This document shows, piece by piece, positions 18,157 to 27,891 of a DNA stretch of 64,000 bases; positions within the stretch are counted from its first letter, which is position 1; each line of letters starts with the position of its first letter. The stretch comes from CAZFDE01 sp964517795. Its GTDB lineage: Bacteria; Planctomycetota; Phycisphaerae; Sedimentisphaerales; Anaerobacaceae. The notes under the pieces were generated by a model, which saw nothing but the letters and a program-made list of their open reading frames with translations, did no database searches and was not told where the DNA came from. The position numbers and the translations under genes were made by a program. The stretch spans positions 44,285 through 108,284 of the forward strand of contig CAZFDE010000002.1 of assembly GCA_964517795.1 (NCBI GenBank), written 5' to 3'.

Positions 18157-18171
18157 ACATATCCCTTTCTT

Positions 18172-19542
18172 TCAATCCTCAATCTTTTCAATCATCCGGG
18201 CAATCGCCGCATGGTCGATATTATCAATGATCTCGGCAATCATTAAATCATTTTTTTGAATGGTATCGGGATTTCGGATTTCAACCGTAAAATATCGCTG
18301 TGTATATCCTTTAGCCGTATTCGAGACAGACTCGATCAAAACGTGAACATGTGAACCGATAAACTGTTGACGAAACTGATATTGCAGGTGCCGATCCAAT
18401 TCATGCAATATGATTGAACGTTTCTTCTTCACATGTTCAGGAACTTGCTCGGGCATATTCGCACACGCCGTCCCCTTTCTGGTCGAGTAGGGAAAAACAT
18501 GCATCCTCGAAAAACCGATTTGCTCTGCAAATTTCCGTGTTGCTTCAAAATCATCCTCGGTCTCTGAAGGAAATCCCACAATGATATCGGTGGTAATGGC
18601 CGGTATATCGATAAGACTTCGGATCAAATTGACTTTTTCAAGAAACTCATGACTGCGATACTGACGCCCCATTTTTCGTAAAATTTTATCGGAACCGGAC
18701 TGCAGAGACAGGTGAAAATGCGGCATTAAATTGGGATATTGCTTAAACAGGGACACCAATTCGGGGGTAATATCGCCCGGTTCAAGCGAACTGAGGCGCA
18801 GCCGTTTCAATCCGGGAACCTGTGCGATTTTTTCAATTAATTGAACAAATTTCTCATTACAGGGGGCATCCCACTTTTTTCTCCTGGCGGTTTTTTTACC
18901 ATAAGCCCCTAAAAATACGCCGGTTATGACAATTTCTTTATGGCCTGCCTCAATCAATGCCTGGACTTCATTGAGAATATCATTTTGACCTCGAGAGCAA
19001 ACATCAGGCCGCGTTGTCGGTATAATACAATAGGTACAATACGCATCACAGCCATCCTGGGCTTTCACGAACGCTCGGGTCTGGCCTTCAAATGATGTTA
19101 AACAAAGAAGTTTTGGAGAGTTAGTAAGGTTTTTAGGCTTGATTTTTGGCCTGTTTTCTGCTTTAATAGATGTTGATTTGGATTCAGGGCGTGAAAACCC
19201 GTTTTTTTGCACGATTTCATGCAAAGCAGAGGGTATTTCATCCCGATTAACAATAGTGTACATAAGATCATCCGGATGACGGATCTGCTCGGATGTGATC
19301 GTGGGCAAACACCCAATGATTACAATCGCAGAGTTGGGATTTTTTCTCCGTAATCGATGGATGGCTTGACGGCTTTTTGCTGAGGCGCAATGGGTAACAC
19401 AGCAGGTATTTACAACAACCAGGTCCGGCGAGCCTGTACCTTTGGCCGGTACCAGATGGTGATCGTTCAGCAATTGACGAACTTGCTGGCTTTCATATTG
19501 GTTGACTTTACAGCCAAGCGTAAAAATTGAGTAGGTTTTCAT
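18172..19542 (-). CDS. mtaB: tRNA t6A37 methylthiotransferase MtaB
   Basis: A 456-residue radical-SAM methylthiotransferase that converts t6A37 to ms2t6A in tRNA. The N-terminal UPF0004 domain carries its cluster cysteines (TLGCKVNQYESQQ, NTCCVT, GCLP). The radical-SAM motif is CDAYCTYC near residue 170. The region from ITGVFLGAYG to SSLEPGD is typical of the MtaB/YqeV clade rather than MiaB. The C-terminus is a TRAM-like domain. It has a functional link to TsaE, encoded 3 kb away, which helps make the t6A substrate. First gene of a four-gene minus-strand operon. Confidence 0.93.
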   Translation of the reverse strand: MKTYSIFTLGCKVNQYESQQVRQLLNDHHLVPAKGTGSPDLVVVNTCCVTHCASAKSRQAIHRLRRKNPNSAIVIIGCLPTITSEQIRHPDDLMYTIVNRDEIPSALHEIVQKNGFSRPESKSTSIKAENRPKIKPKNLTNSPKLLCLTSFEGQTRAFVKAQDGCDAYCTYCIIPTTRPDVCSRGQNDILNEVQALIEAGHKEIVITGVFLGAYGKKTARRKKWDAPCNEKFVQLIEKIAQVPGLKRLRLSSLEPGDITPELVSLFKQYPNLMPHFHLSLQSGSDKILRKMGRQYRSHEFLEKVNLIRSLIDIPAITTDIIVGFPSETEDDFEATRKFAEQIGFSRMHVFPYSTRKGTACANMPEQVPEHVKKKRSIILHELDRHLQYQFRQQFIGSHVHVLIESVSNTAKGYTQRYFTVEIRNPDTIQKNDLMIAEIIDNIDHAAIARMIEKIED

Positions 19543-19622
19543 AAGGATAATATCGTATAATGATCGCGGTAAACTCGCAAGATGATTTGTACGGAAGGTA
19601 TGACTTAATCTAAGGAATCATT

Positions 19623-21848
19623 ATGGCTTCACAATCGAATTCTGTCTGGGCAATTGACATCGGCAACAGTTCGTTAAAGGCCCTGCATCTTGCCGATATG
19701 GGGGACCGTTTTGAAGTAATCGGTTTCGATCATATCGCGCACGGTAAAATTTTGACATCCCCGGGGATCAAAGACATCGAGCGAGACGAGTTGATCGCCA
19801 TGAGTCTTCGCCAATTTGTCAGCAACAATTCCATCGGCAAAGAAGATTTTATCGTGTCGGTCTCCAGCCAGAACAGTTTTGCCCGATTTGTGACGCTGCC
19901 GCCGGTTGAAGAAAAGAAAATCCCGGAGATCGTTAAATTCGAGGCCGCCCAGCAAATCCCCTTCGATATGAATGAGGTCCAGTGGGACTGGCAATTGATC
20001 GGCGAATCCGGCAGCAAAGAACGCAAAGTGGGTTTATTCGCAATCAAAAACGAAACCGTCATGCGGGAACTGGACTTTCTACAGGCCGAGAATCTGCCGG
20101 TCAGCACGGTCCAGATCACACCCATGGCATTATATAATTTTCTTTGCTATGACCGCCCCGATCTGACAAAATCATCCTCCAAGGCATCGATCGTATTAAA
20201 TATCGGCGCCGAATTTACCGACCTTGTGATCGGAACCAAAGATACCGTCTGGCAACGGTCTATTCCGATGGGGGGCAATACCTTTACCCGTGCAATTTCT
20301 GACACCTTCAAATTAAATTTTGAAAAAGCGGAAAAGCTCAAACGGACGGCCACAATGAGCAAATACGCCCGCCAGATCCTGCAGGCCATGAAACCCGTAT
20401 TTACCGATCTGGCCGGCGAAATTCAACGATCAATCGGTTTTTATTCCAGTTCCAATCCAAATTCAAAAGTGGTTCACGCAATTGCCTTGGGCGGCGGCAC
20501 GAAAATGCGGGGTCTGGTCAAATACCTCCAGCAAACCCTTCAGGTGCCGGTCGATATCCCCGATGCATACCAGCAATTGAGCATCGATTCGTCCCTTTCG
20601 GCCGCAAAATTTCACGAAAACGTCAGCGACTTTGGCGTTGTGTACGGTTTGGCGGTTCAGGGACTCGGTGCCGGCAAAATGGAAAACAACCTTTTGCCCA
20701 AAAGCGTAGCCAAGTCCATGCTGTGGGCCAGTAAAGCTAAATTTTTCAATCTCGCCGCATCCCTGATCCTCTTGGCCTGTGCCTTGGCGTTAGGACGCAC
20801 CTTTTTTGATAAAATGCAATATGCCAAACAGCAGCCCGTTCGGCGAGACATCCAAAATGTGATTTCCACCACCGAAAACAGCGTTCGACAGTTAGAAGAG
20901 CAAAAAAGTAAGGCCGTCGTATATGAAGAAAAAATTCAAAAAGAAATGCAATTATTCGAATATCGCGACGTCATACCACAAGTATATCAGTTGATTTTTT
21001 CTGCCTTGCCAAACGCCGAGAATAATCCGCAACAGCGCCATTTATACGAGGCGTTTACCCGTCGGGACATTCAGACCATTCAGCAAATTCCCCGAAATCA
21101 GCGCAAGCAGATATTCCTGACAACGATCCAAATCCAATACACCCAAGATCTTCAAAATGAACCATTTCAGGACACACAATCTTCATCCCGTGCGCGTTAC
21201 CAGCGAACCGGACAAAACCAAACTTTTTATGAAGACGATCTCATGATGGATCCGTATGGTGCACCCCAACCCGCTTATCCGTCTTATTCGCGACAAGTTG
21301 ACAGTTCAACCGGCTCAACCGGCAAGCGGGGATTTGTCGTTTCAATCGCCGGATATACGCCGTATGAAAATCCCGGGCAAATATTTGACCCGCCGAATGT
21401 GGGTAATAACACCGATCAATGGGGTATGGTCACACGCTTGATGAATCCCAAGGAGGTCACGGATATCAATATCCCGCTTTCACTGTTTAGTAAAACAGAT
21501 ACCAAACACTTCGAATTGAAAATTCAGGAAATAATGCCTGAATCGGATACCCGAACATCCCAGCAGAAAATGCCGCCCGGAATCGGTATCCGACAAATAA
21601 TCGATAAATCAGACGATTCAACTGAACGCCAAACCGTTCTTGTTGATCCGCTGACCGGTGAAGTGATTAATCAAACCCCTGTGTTGACTTCACAGGGCAG
21701 ACCTGCACTGGATAATCGGGGACAAATTAAATACCAAACGCATGACCATTGGTTCATCATGAACTTTAAATTGCTTTGGGAAACAGAAACAAGTGAATCC
21801 CAAACACCTTCCTCCGAGAATGAGTCGGATGCCAAAGATTTTTATTAA
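19623..21848 (+). CDS. pilM: Type IV pilus assembly PilM fused to a PilN-like membrane segment
   Basis: A 741-residue protein. Residues 1-350 are a PilM/FtsA-like actin fold: WAIDIGNSSLKALHL at the start, QIPFDM near 112, NIGAEFTDLVI near 193 and ALGGGTKMRGL near 288. Standard PilM ends here. This protein continues with NLLPKS (the usual PilN start motif), one transmembrane helix (about 373-392) and a long periplasmic part with a coiled coil (about 405-440). PilM and PilN normally bind each other, so this is best read as a PilM-PilN fusion. The last 250 residues are Pro/Gln/Ser rich. It leads a three-gene pilus operon. Confidence 0.88.
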   Translation: MASQSNSVWAIDIGNSSLKALHLADMGDRFEVIGFDHIAHGKILTSPGIKDIERDELIAMSLRQFVSNNSIGKEDFIVSVSSQNSFARFVTLPPVEEKKIPEIVKFEAAQQIPFDMNEVQWDWQLIGESGSKERKVGLFAIKNETVMRELDFLQAENLPVSTVQITPMALYNFLCYDRPDLTKSSSKASIVLNIGAEFTDLVIGTKDTVWQRSIPMGGNTFTRAISDTFKLNFEKAEKLKRTATMSKYARQILQAMKPVFTDLAGEIQRSIGFYSSSNPNSKVVHAIALGGGTKMRGLVKYLQQTLQVPVDIPDAYQQLSIDSSLSAAKFHENVSDFGVVYGLAVQGLGAGKMENNLLPKSVAKSMLWASKAKFFNLAASLILLACALALGRTFFDKMQYAKQQPVRRDIQNVISTTENSVRQLEEQKSKAVVYEEKIQKEMQLFEYRDVIPQVYQLIFSALPNAENNPQQRHLYEAFTRRDIQTIQQIPRNQRKQIFLTTIQIQYTQDLQNEPFQDTQSSSRARYQRTGQNQTFYEDDLMMDPYGAPQPAYPSYSRQVDSSTGSTGKRGFVVSIAGYTPYENPGQIFDPPNVGNNTDQWGMVTRLMNPKEVTDINIPLSLFSKTDTKHFELKIQEIMPESDTRTSQQKMPPGIGIRQIIDKSDDSTERQTVLVDPLTGEVINQTPVLTSQGRPALDNRGQIKYQTHDHWFIMNFKLLWETETSESQTPSSENESDAKDFY

Positions 21849-21869
21849 TTTTATAAAAGAAAGAATGCT

Positions 21870-23213
21870 ATGGATCTGAAGTTACCAAACATCGACTTTT
21901 CCAAACTGACCAAAGGTCTTGGCGAAATACGAAGTTTTTTACCGCTGGTCGTTTTCTTGCTGATTTTGATAGCAGCGGCCATGATCTATGTTCCGGCTTA
22001 TATCATGAACAGCAAACTTCAAAAACATATTCGTTCCAAAAGCATCAATATGGCCCGAGAATTGGAATCACTTGAAAGTACCGCCGTCCCCAAAAACCAG
22101 TATGTTGTTGAAGAACAATATCAGCGTTCGTTTGCAGCCGATGCCAACGCGATCGCCCGATTAGTGTCACAAACGACTCAACGCGAACTGCTTAGTTACC
22201 AGATATTCCCAAATCCTAAAGATACATCCATGTTAATTTTTCAGGATTTCGGACGTGCATATCGTGCTGCCGTTGACCGTCTTTTCAATACGATGAATAT
22301 CAATGACGCACCCAGTGAAATTGAGATAACTCAAGAATTGGGAAATCCTTCCGCTACCGGCTCTGATTACGCTTCGTTTGGCGAGCCGTTCGGGCAGGAT
22401 AGGTTTTCAGGCGGTTATTCCTCCCGCAGCGGGGGCAATATTGAATCCGCCATCATTGGGGCCATGAGTCTCTCACGGGCACGATCCATTGCTTTTTATG
22501 CTAATCCGTCCGCCCTACCGGGGTACGATTTCTGGGATAATTACGAGTTTGTCAACACCCAAACCGCAACCGAGGATTGCTGGTTTTATCAATTGGCATA
22601 TTGGATTATTGAAGACATACTGAAAAGTATCGATCATATCAATCGAGATGCAAACGCGATGAACGTGCTCGATGCGCCGGTAAAACGTTTGATTACTGTT
22701 TCATTCGGTGCCGACAGCGGCTCATACGATTATTCCTCAGAATCTTATGCTTCATCGATGACGGTTGGCGATGACAGACCGTTCTATATCCAAAACCCCG
22801 ATCAACAGTTGACAACCAGTTTTACCGAACGCATCTCGAACGACCATATTGACGTTGTCCATTTCAGGGTTTCGTTTATCATGGATACGGACCATTTGTT
22901 TGGATTGATGGAGTCGCTGTGCTCGGCTAAAGAGCATCGCTTCAAAGGATATTTCGGCAACCAACCGGCTCAGACATATTTACATAATCAAATTACAATC
23001 CTGCAATGCAATGTAGAACCACTCAAGCGAGACAATACCAACGACGACCGGAACAATTATTACCGGTACGGCAGCGGCGCGATTGGTCTTGTCGAGATGG
23101 TCTGTGAGTATTTTTTCAATAAAGACGGATATGAACCGATTAAGCCGGAATCGGTAAAAGCACAACCGGATAATGTCGACGACCAAACACAGTCAAACTA
23201 TTATCAATACTGA
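21870..23213 (+). CDS. Pilus inner-membrane accessory protein, PilO/PilN-like position
   Basis: A 447-residue protein with a short cytoplasmic tail, one transmembrane helix (about 23-45) and a long periplasmic domain starting with a predicted coiled coil. I do not recognise a named domain. Its topology and place directly after pilM (21-nt gap) correspond to PilN/PilO of the canonical pilMNOP order, although it is more than twice their usual length. It probably forms part of the alignment complex that couples cytoplasmic PilM to the outer envelope. Confidence 0.7.
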   Translation: MDLKLPNIDFSKLTKGLGEIRSFLPLVVFLLILIAAAMIYVPAYIMNSKLQKHIRSKSINMARELESLESTAVPKNQYVVEEQYQRSFAADANAIARLVSQTTQRELLSYQIFPNPKDTSMLIFQDFGRAYRAAVDRLFNTMNINDAPSEIEITQELGNPSATGSDYASFGEPFGQDRFSGGYSSRSGGNIESAIIGAMSLSRARSIAFYANPSALPGYDFWDNYEFVNTQTATEDCWFYQLAYWIIEDILKSIDHINRDANAMNVLDAPVKRLITVSFGADSGSYDYSSESYASSMTVGDDRPFYIQNPDQQLTTSFTERISNDHIDVVHFRVSFIMDTDHLFGLMESLCSAKEHRFKGYFGNQPAQTYLHNQITILQCNVEPLKRDNTNDDRNNYYRYGSGAIGLVEMVCEYFFNKDGYEPIKPESVKAQPDNVDDQTQSNYYQY

Positions 23214-23227
23214 AAATAATTCGGAAA

Positions 23228-25171
23228 ATGGGAAACAATTTTATGAATAAAAAGGAAATCAACTTTTTTGAAGCGCATATCGAAAAAATTGTTTTGGCAC
23301 TTTGCGGCCTAATCTCATTCGGCATCATCGTGACCAACGTACTGATCAGTCCCAATCAGGTCGAATTGAACAACAGCACTTTCGTCCCCGGCGAGATCGA
23401 TCAATACATATCCCAACAAAAAGAGACTCTCGTCGATATCCTGAATGATCAGGCGCAAACCAAAGAAGCGCCCACATCAAAAATGGATACTTTTATTCGT
23501 CAATTACGACAGCCTTTTGATGTATCGCACCCAATCATCGCTTTTGTGCCGACGATTGCATCTGAAGATATCGAAAAGGAATATATCCCGCCGCAAATCC
23601 CCCCGTTAGAAAATCCCGCCGCCGGACATCTGCGAGCAGTCGCCTATTTCCCGGCGGTCCCACTCGATCGCGGGATGACCTATTCATCTGTTGAGAAAGA
23701 CCTGAACGACCTGGATCTGGTCACGATTCAGGCGACATTAAATATCCCTGAAATTTATGGACGGTACAAGGCCCATTTTTATGGAGATAAGCTGCTGAAT
23801 GAACAATGGGCGGATCCTTGCTTAGCTAAACCGATCTTTGCCGAAATACAATTACAACGGCAAGAACTGCTTGATGAAAATCGCTGGAGTGACTGGACGG
23901 TTGTTCCGACAACGCAAATTAACAATTATGCGTATCTGCTAAAAGGACTAACGGATATGTCGTCGATGCCTCCCGGCGGGATGAATGTTAAAACAATTCA
24001 ACTCAATCGGCCGGAGGTTCAGCATGCGATTCTCCAGCCCCCTGTCTATAGTATTGCCTCAAACGACCAGGAATGGTATCCACCGATTTTGCACCTACAA
24101 TACGAAGAAATCAAACAGCAAATCAAAGCCGAAGAACGTCGAGCCAAAATGCTCATGCGTCAAGAGGAAAAAGCGTCCCAGCGCGACCAAAACCGCCGCC
24201 AGCGTCCGGGGCGATCAACAACAACCCCCGGCCAGGACTTTTCTGACGAAGATGACATGGATTTCGGGATATATGATATGTCCACTTCTCGATCGGGGCA
24301 AAGAGACCGCCAACCGCGTCGCAGACGCGAAGATATGAGCGACGCGACAACTCGACTGGAACAGGAAAAACCCACTCTTGAGGATGTCAGTGAAGATTTC
24401 GAAATGATGCTGCTTAAGCCGGATACCGACCTGGCTCAACTGGATGAACCGATAACGGTATGGGCATTCGACGATACCGTGGGACCGGGTAAAACCTACC
24501 GCTACCGTATGCGCATCGGCACCTTGAATGTGCTTGCCGGAACGGACAAACTTGCTGATGGATACGAAGACATGAAAGATCAACCGGTATTGTGGAGCGC
24601 GTTTACCGATGTCCCTTCGAGTGTCAGTATTCCTGCAATGACTTATGTGTTCCCGATTAACATACAGGAATCCACTAAAAACATTACCGTCCAGGTTGCA
24701 AATTATGTATTGGGATACTGGTATAGTGATGATTTTCTGGTGCGGCCGGGAGAAACTATCGGATCAATCCGTGAAGTTAAAAAAGACCTCCTTTCCGAAC
24801 AGGATGATATGACCTCAACACCCACAACAGGCCAAATCCAGGATGTTGCGTTTCCCGAATTAATTGATTATACAACAGACAAGGTTGTCGTCGATGCTGT
24901 ATTAGTCAATGAATGGGTTTCCATCGGCAAAACACTGACCCCCCGCACTCATTATGATATGCTATATAGCATAAAAGGCCTGCAATTCGAACGAATACCA
25001 ATCAAGCGTGAATTCTGGCCCCAGGAATTACAAAAACAATTCCGTAATATTAAAGAACTCGAACGCCGGCCCCGTGAACCCTTCCGGGCATTTGGCTCAT
25101 TCAGCGATGGCGGTACCCGCGATCGGATGTCACCTTTTCCAGATCCTTTCGAAGACGAATTTGACTTTTAA
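23228..25171 (+). CDS. Large pilus accessory membrane protein, unknown family
   Basis: A 647-residue protein with one N-terminal transmembrane helix (about 20-42) and a large periplasmic region. A central stretch (about 300-385) is very rich in Arg, Gln, Glu and Asp and looks disordered. The C-terminal half has beta-strand character with a YRYRMRIG motif. No family could be assigned. It is 14 nt after the preceding gene, so it belongs to the pilM operon. An alternative start at 23243 (MNKKEINFFEAH) is about as likely. Its stop overlaps the stop of the convergent beta-mannosidase gene. Confidence 0.7.
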   Translation: MGNNFMNKKEINFFEAHIEKIVLALCGLISFGIIVTNVLISPNQVELNNSTFVPGEIDQYISQQKETLVDILNDQAQTKEAPTSKMDTFIRQLRQPFDVSHPIIAFVPTIASEDIEKEYIPPQIPPLENPAAGHLRAVAYFPAVPLDRGMTYSSVEKDLNDLDLVTIQATLNIPEIYGRYKAHFYGDKLLNEQWADPCLAKPIFAEIQLQRQELLDENRWSDWTVVPTTQINNYAYLLKGLTDMSSMPPGGMNVKTIQLNRPEVQHAILQPPVYSIASNDQEWYPPILHLQYEEIKQQIKAEERRAKMLMRQEEKASQRDQNRRQRPGRSTTTPGQDFSDEDDMDFGIYDMSTSRSGQRDRQPRRRREDMSDATTRLEQEKPTLEDVSEDFEMMLLKPDTDLAQLDEPITVWAFDDTVGPGKTYRYRMRIGTLNVLAGTDKLADGYEDMKDQPVLWSAFTDVPSSVSIPAMTYVFPINIQESTKNITVQVANYVLGYWYSDDFLVRPGETIGSIREVKKDLLSEQDDMTSTPTTGQIQDVAFPELIDYTTDKVVVDAVLVNEWVSIGKTLTPRTHYDMLYSIKGLQFERIPIKREFWPQELQKQFRNIKELERRPREPFRAFGSFSDGGTRDRMSPFPDPFEDEFDF

Positions 25172-27687
25172 GTCGGAAATGCTAAAATATCATTGATACT
25201 GAGTAGTGTTAATTTTATATCCCTACAATCATCCGGCTTGTCGAACGATAATGGCACACTAATGTGTTCGTTCGGCTTGAGATCGATAAAATTGTCTGCC
25301 AATCGAGAAGGCGGATCAGATCTAAGATATGCATCTTTGACAAGTCGATTGGATGTAAGACGAATCTCAATTCGGGTGTCATCAATTGGTTCACGTTCTA
25401 TTTTTATTTTCGGTTTCGACCATGGCATATATTTATCCGGCCCAAACATGTAAAGATTCGAAGCAGTCTGTATCCCGTCTTGTTCGAGTCGCAAATCCAG
25501 ATAATATCGGGAGGGATGTTCAGGCGGCAAAAACGTTCTTGGCAGTTTCATTTTCGGCGATAGCGAATGCGGCATTACTGAAACCGACAGGCACATCTCA
25601 TCACATATCTGCCCTTGCAGGCTCATCAGCCGACACTGCAGTTTGGCAGTCAACGATTCGGCCGTACCATTGAGAACCACAGCAGTCGGCACCTCCAAAA
25701 CCGGCTGCAATGGATCTTCGTTCGAATGCGACAAAAAACCCACCATCACCGGTCGATATAGCCGCTGCAAATAGTAATACAATGCTTTAGGGCGGCCTTG
25801 ATAATCCACCACAGACCAACTCATCGCACAGCACGCATCATTGAATTGCCAGACCATTTGCCCATAGTTCTGTTGGGGATGCATCCGCAAATATTCAATA
25901 TATATTTTCATCGCACGGGCCTGCGTCAATTGAGACAAATAGATAAATTCATTAAGGTCCTTTGGCGGACCGAACCATTTGACCATATACCGATACATGC
26001 GGGATATCCCATCGATCTGATAATTGAGTTTTTCCAATCCGGGCTCATTTAATCTCAACGGCGCCGGGGCCAGATAATCGCTGAGTGTTTCGATTGAAGG
26101 ACATGACTGAAATCCGAATTCCGTGACAAACGGGGGAATATCCTCTGTCGGGGGCTGGTAGTATTTGATTGGTGCATACCCGGACCATGTTTGCCATTGA
26201 TGGTGGGCCAATATATAACGATCCTGGTATTTATGTTTATAAGCCAAAGGAGTCGTTTCGATGTAATCACGGCCCGGATCATATTCGTCGATGACATGTT
26301 TCAGCAGGTGATGGAAAATCTTTTTGCCGTAGTATTTTTTGCCCTTGCCCAGCGCACCGCGGCTATGCATCCAGTCGATTTCATTGTTGCCGCACCACAA
26401 GGCGATACAGCAGAAATTTCGCAATCGCCCAACCGCCGCACAGGCCTCCGCTTTGACTTCATCCAGAAACGCTGCGTGTTCCGGATAATACCCGCAGGCA
26501 AACATAAAATCCTGCCAGATGAGAATGCCATGCTCTTCGCACAACTCATAAAAAACATTCGATTCATAATGCCCCCCGCCCCACACCCGCAGCATATTGA
26601 CACCGGCATCGGCGGCCATTTCAATGAGCGATCGATAGCGGGCTTCCTTGATCGATCCGATAAACACCGACGGCGGCACCCAGTTCGCGCCGCATACATG
26701 AATCGTTTTACCGTTGATCTCGAAATAGAAATGACGTTCGTTCTTGTCCCAATGCCGAATCAGCCGGACGGTTCGAATTCCTGTATGCATATGCCGAATA
26801 TCCAATATCTGATCGGCGTCTTTCAATTCCATCCGAACGCTGTATCGGTTGGGCCGCCCGTATCCCGCCGGCCACCACAATTGCGGGTAATCAATGCGAA
26901 TAAGCGATGAATGATGAAGTTCGCCCGGCTTGAATTGAATCTGATGGGTATGGACATGTTGGCGATGGACCAGTTCAATCCTGCAATCATAAGCCGATTC
27001 GGCGGCCTGATTCAATCGAACATCGATCTTCAGATCAGCGTGAGCATGGTCACATTCGACCGTGCGGATATACACATCATCGATACAGGGATGGGAACAC
27101 CCACAGATCCGAACCGGCCCGATAATCCCGCAGCCCGGCAAAGACGGTGAAAAATCCCAGCCGAATTGGAACTGGGCCTTGCGAAGATACACCCGGTGCG
27201 GATTTGTAAAATCAGATTCCTGAAATCGAATATAACGGCCCATTTGCCCCCGGGCATAGTTCTCGGCCGGATCGAATTTTACCATGATCTCGTTTTCACC
27301 AGCTTTTAATGAATCGCTGATATCAAATCGGTGAGAGCGAAACATATTGCACGGCCGGCCAAGCAGTTTCTGATTGACCCAGACGGTAGCAACCGTGTCA
27401 AGCCCTTCCAATGCCAACTCAATAGACCTGCCATGGAGCAGTCCTGAATCAATATCGAATCGCTTCCTGAAAATCCATGGCCGCTCGCTCACCCACGCAT
27501 ACTGCCGTGGATTAGCGATGACCTGCGAAACATCCAGTTTCCCTGCCTCTTCCAGACAGTAAAAAATCGAATTCGGCACACTGCATTCATCCCAATCCCC
27601 CTGCTCCAGATCATCGACGCATCGCGCATCCCGGGGAAATTCCTTAAATTGCCATTGCCCCGACAGATCAACTGTCCAATTGTTCAT
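25168..27687 (-). CDS. Glycoside hydrolase family 2 beta-mannosidase
   Basis: An 839-residue GH2 enzyme of the beta-mannosidase subfamily: an N-terminal jelly-roll (WQFKEFPRD, LALEGLDTVATVWVN), an immunoglobulin-like domain, then the TIM barrel. The acid/base Glu436 lies in WCGNNEIDW and the nucleophile Glu523 in VTEFGFQSCP. No signal peptide is evident, so it probably acts in the cytoplasm on imported beta-mannosides such as those from mannans or N-glycans. It is divergent from the Tat-exported phosphoesterase gene across a 204-bp region with a perfect inverted repeat at 27746-27760. Confidence 0.92.
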   Translation of the reverse strand: MNNWTVDLSGQWQFKEFPRDARCVDDLEQGDWDECSVPNSIFYCLEEAGKLDVSQVIANPRQYAWVSERPWIFRKRFDIDSGLLHGRSIELALEGLDTVATVWVNQKLLGRPCNMFRSHRFDISDSLKAGENEIMVKFDPAENYARGQMGRYIRFQESDFTNPHRVYLRKAQFQFGWDFSPSLPGCGIIGPVRICGCSHPCIDDVYIRTVECDHAHADLKIDVRLNQAAESAYDCRIELVHRQHVHTHQIQFKPGELHHSSLIRIDYPQLWWPAGYGRPNRYSVRMELKDADQILDIRHMHTGIRTVRLIRHWDKNERHFYFEINGKTIHVCGANWVPPSVFIGSIKEARYRSLIEMAADAGVNMLRVWGGGHYESNVFYELCEEHGILIWQDFMFACGYYPEHAAFLDEVKAEACAAVGRLRNFCCIALWCGNNEIDWMHSRGALGKGKKYYGKKIFHHLLKHVIDEYDPGRDYIETTPLAYKHKYQDRYILAHHQWQTWSGYAPIKYYQPPTEDIPPFVTEFGFQSCPSIETLSDYLAPAPLRLNEPGLEKLNYQIDGISRMYRYMVKWFGPPKDLNEFIYLSQLTQARAMKIYIEYLRMHPQQNYGQMVWQFNDACCAMSWSVVDYQGRPKALYYYLQRLYRPVMVGFLSHSNEDPLQPVLEVPTAVVLNGTAESLTAKLQCRLMSLQGQICDEMCLSVSVMPHSLSPKMKLPRTFLPPEHPSRYYLDLRLEQDGIQTASNLYMFGPDKYMPWSKPKIKIEREPIDDTRIEIRLTSNRLVKDAYLRSDPPSRLADNFIDLKPNEHISVPLSFDKPDDCRDIKLTLLSINDILAFPT

Positions 27688-27745
27688 AAATTTTGGCTCC
27701 CTAAGTTGTTATGCTAATTCTATTTCGACGATAATTGACCGTTGA

Positions 27746-27760
27746 GGTGAATTTTTCACC
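27746..27760. promoter_or_regulatory. Perfect inverted repeat in a divergent promoter region
   Basis: GGTGAA-TTT-TTCACC lies between the divergent beta-mannosidase and phosphoesterase genes, 59 bp from the former and 66 bp upstream of the latter's predicted -35. The position and symmetry fit an operator for a dimeric regulator; no regulator gene is adjacent. Confidence 0.4.
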
Positions 27761-27825
27761 GGACTGATACCAGAATACGGCATTTTTTGCATCGAATCTT
27801 TACCATCTTGCTTTCCCGACCTCGC

Positions 27826-27853
27826 TGGACAACATGTTTCTTTTGTTTATAAT
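27826..27853 (+). promoter_or_regulatory. Sigma-70 promoter for the phosphoesterase-DUF3604 operon
   Basis: TGGACA (27826-27831) and a consensus TATAAT (27848-27853) have 16-nt spacing, 38 nt upstream of the ATG at 27892. This argues for the 27892 start rather than an upstream in-frame ATG at 27859, which would fall at the transcription start. Confidence 0.6.
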
Positions 27854-27891
27854 AGGATATGCATTACCAATTAACAGTAAGGAGTCTTTGC

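Noticed and set aside
19528..19561. Promoter for pilM
   Set aside because: A TATAAT is present at 19556-19561, but no -35 at acceptable spacing was found, so it is not listed.
25168..25171. Four-base overlap of convergent stop codons (TTAA) between the pilus gene and beta-mannosidase
   Set aside because: Compact convergent ends are common and need no special explanation.
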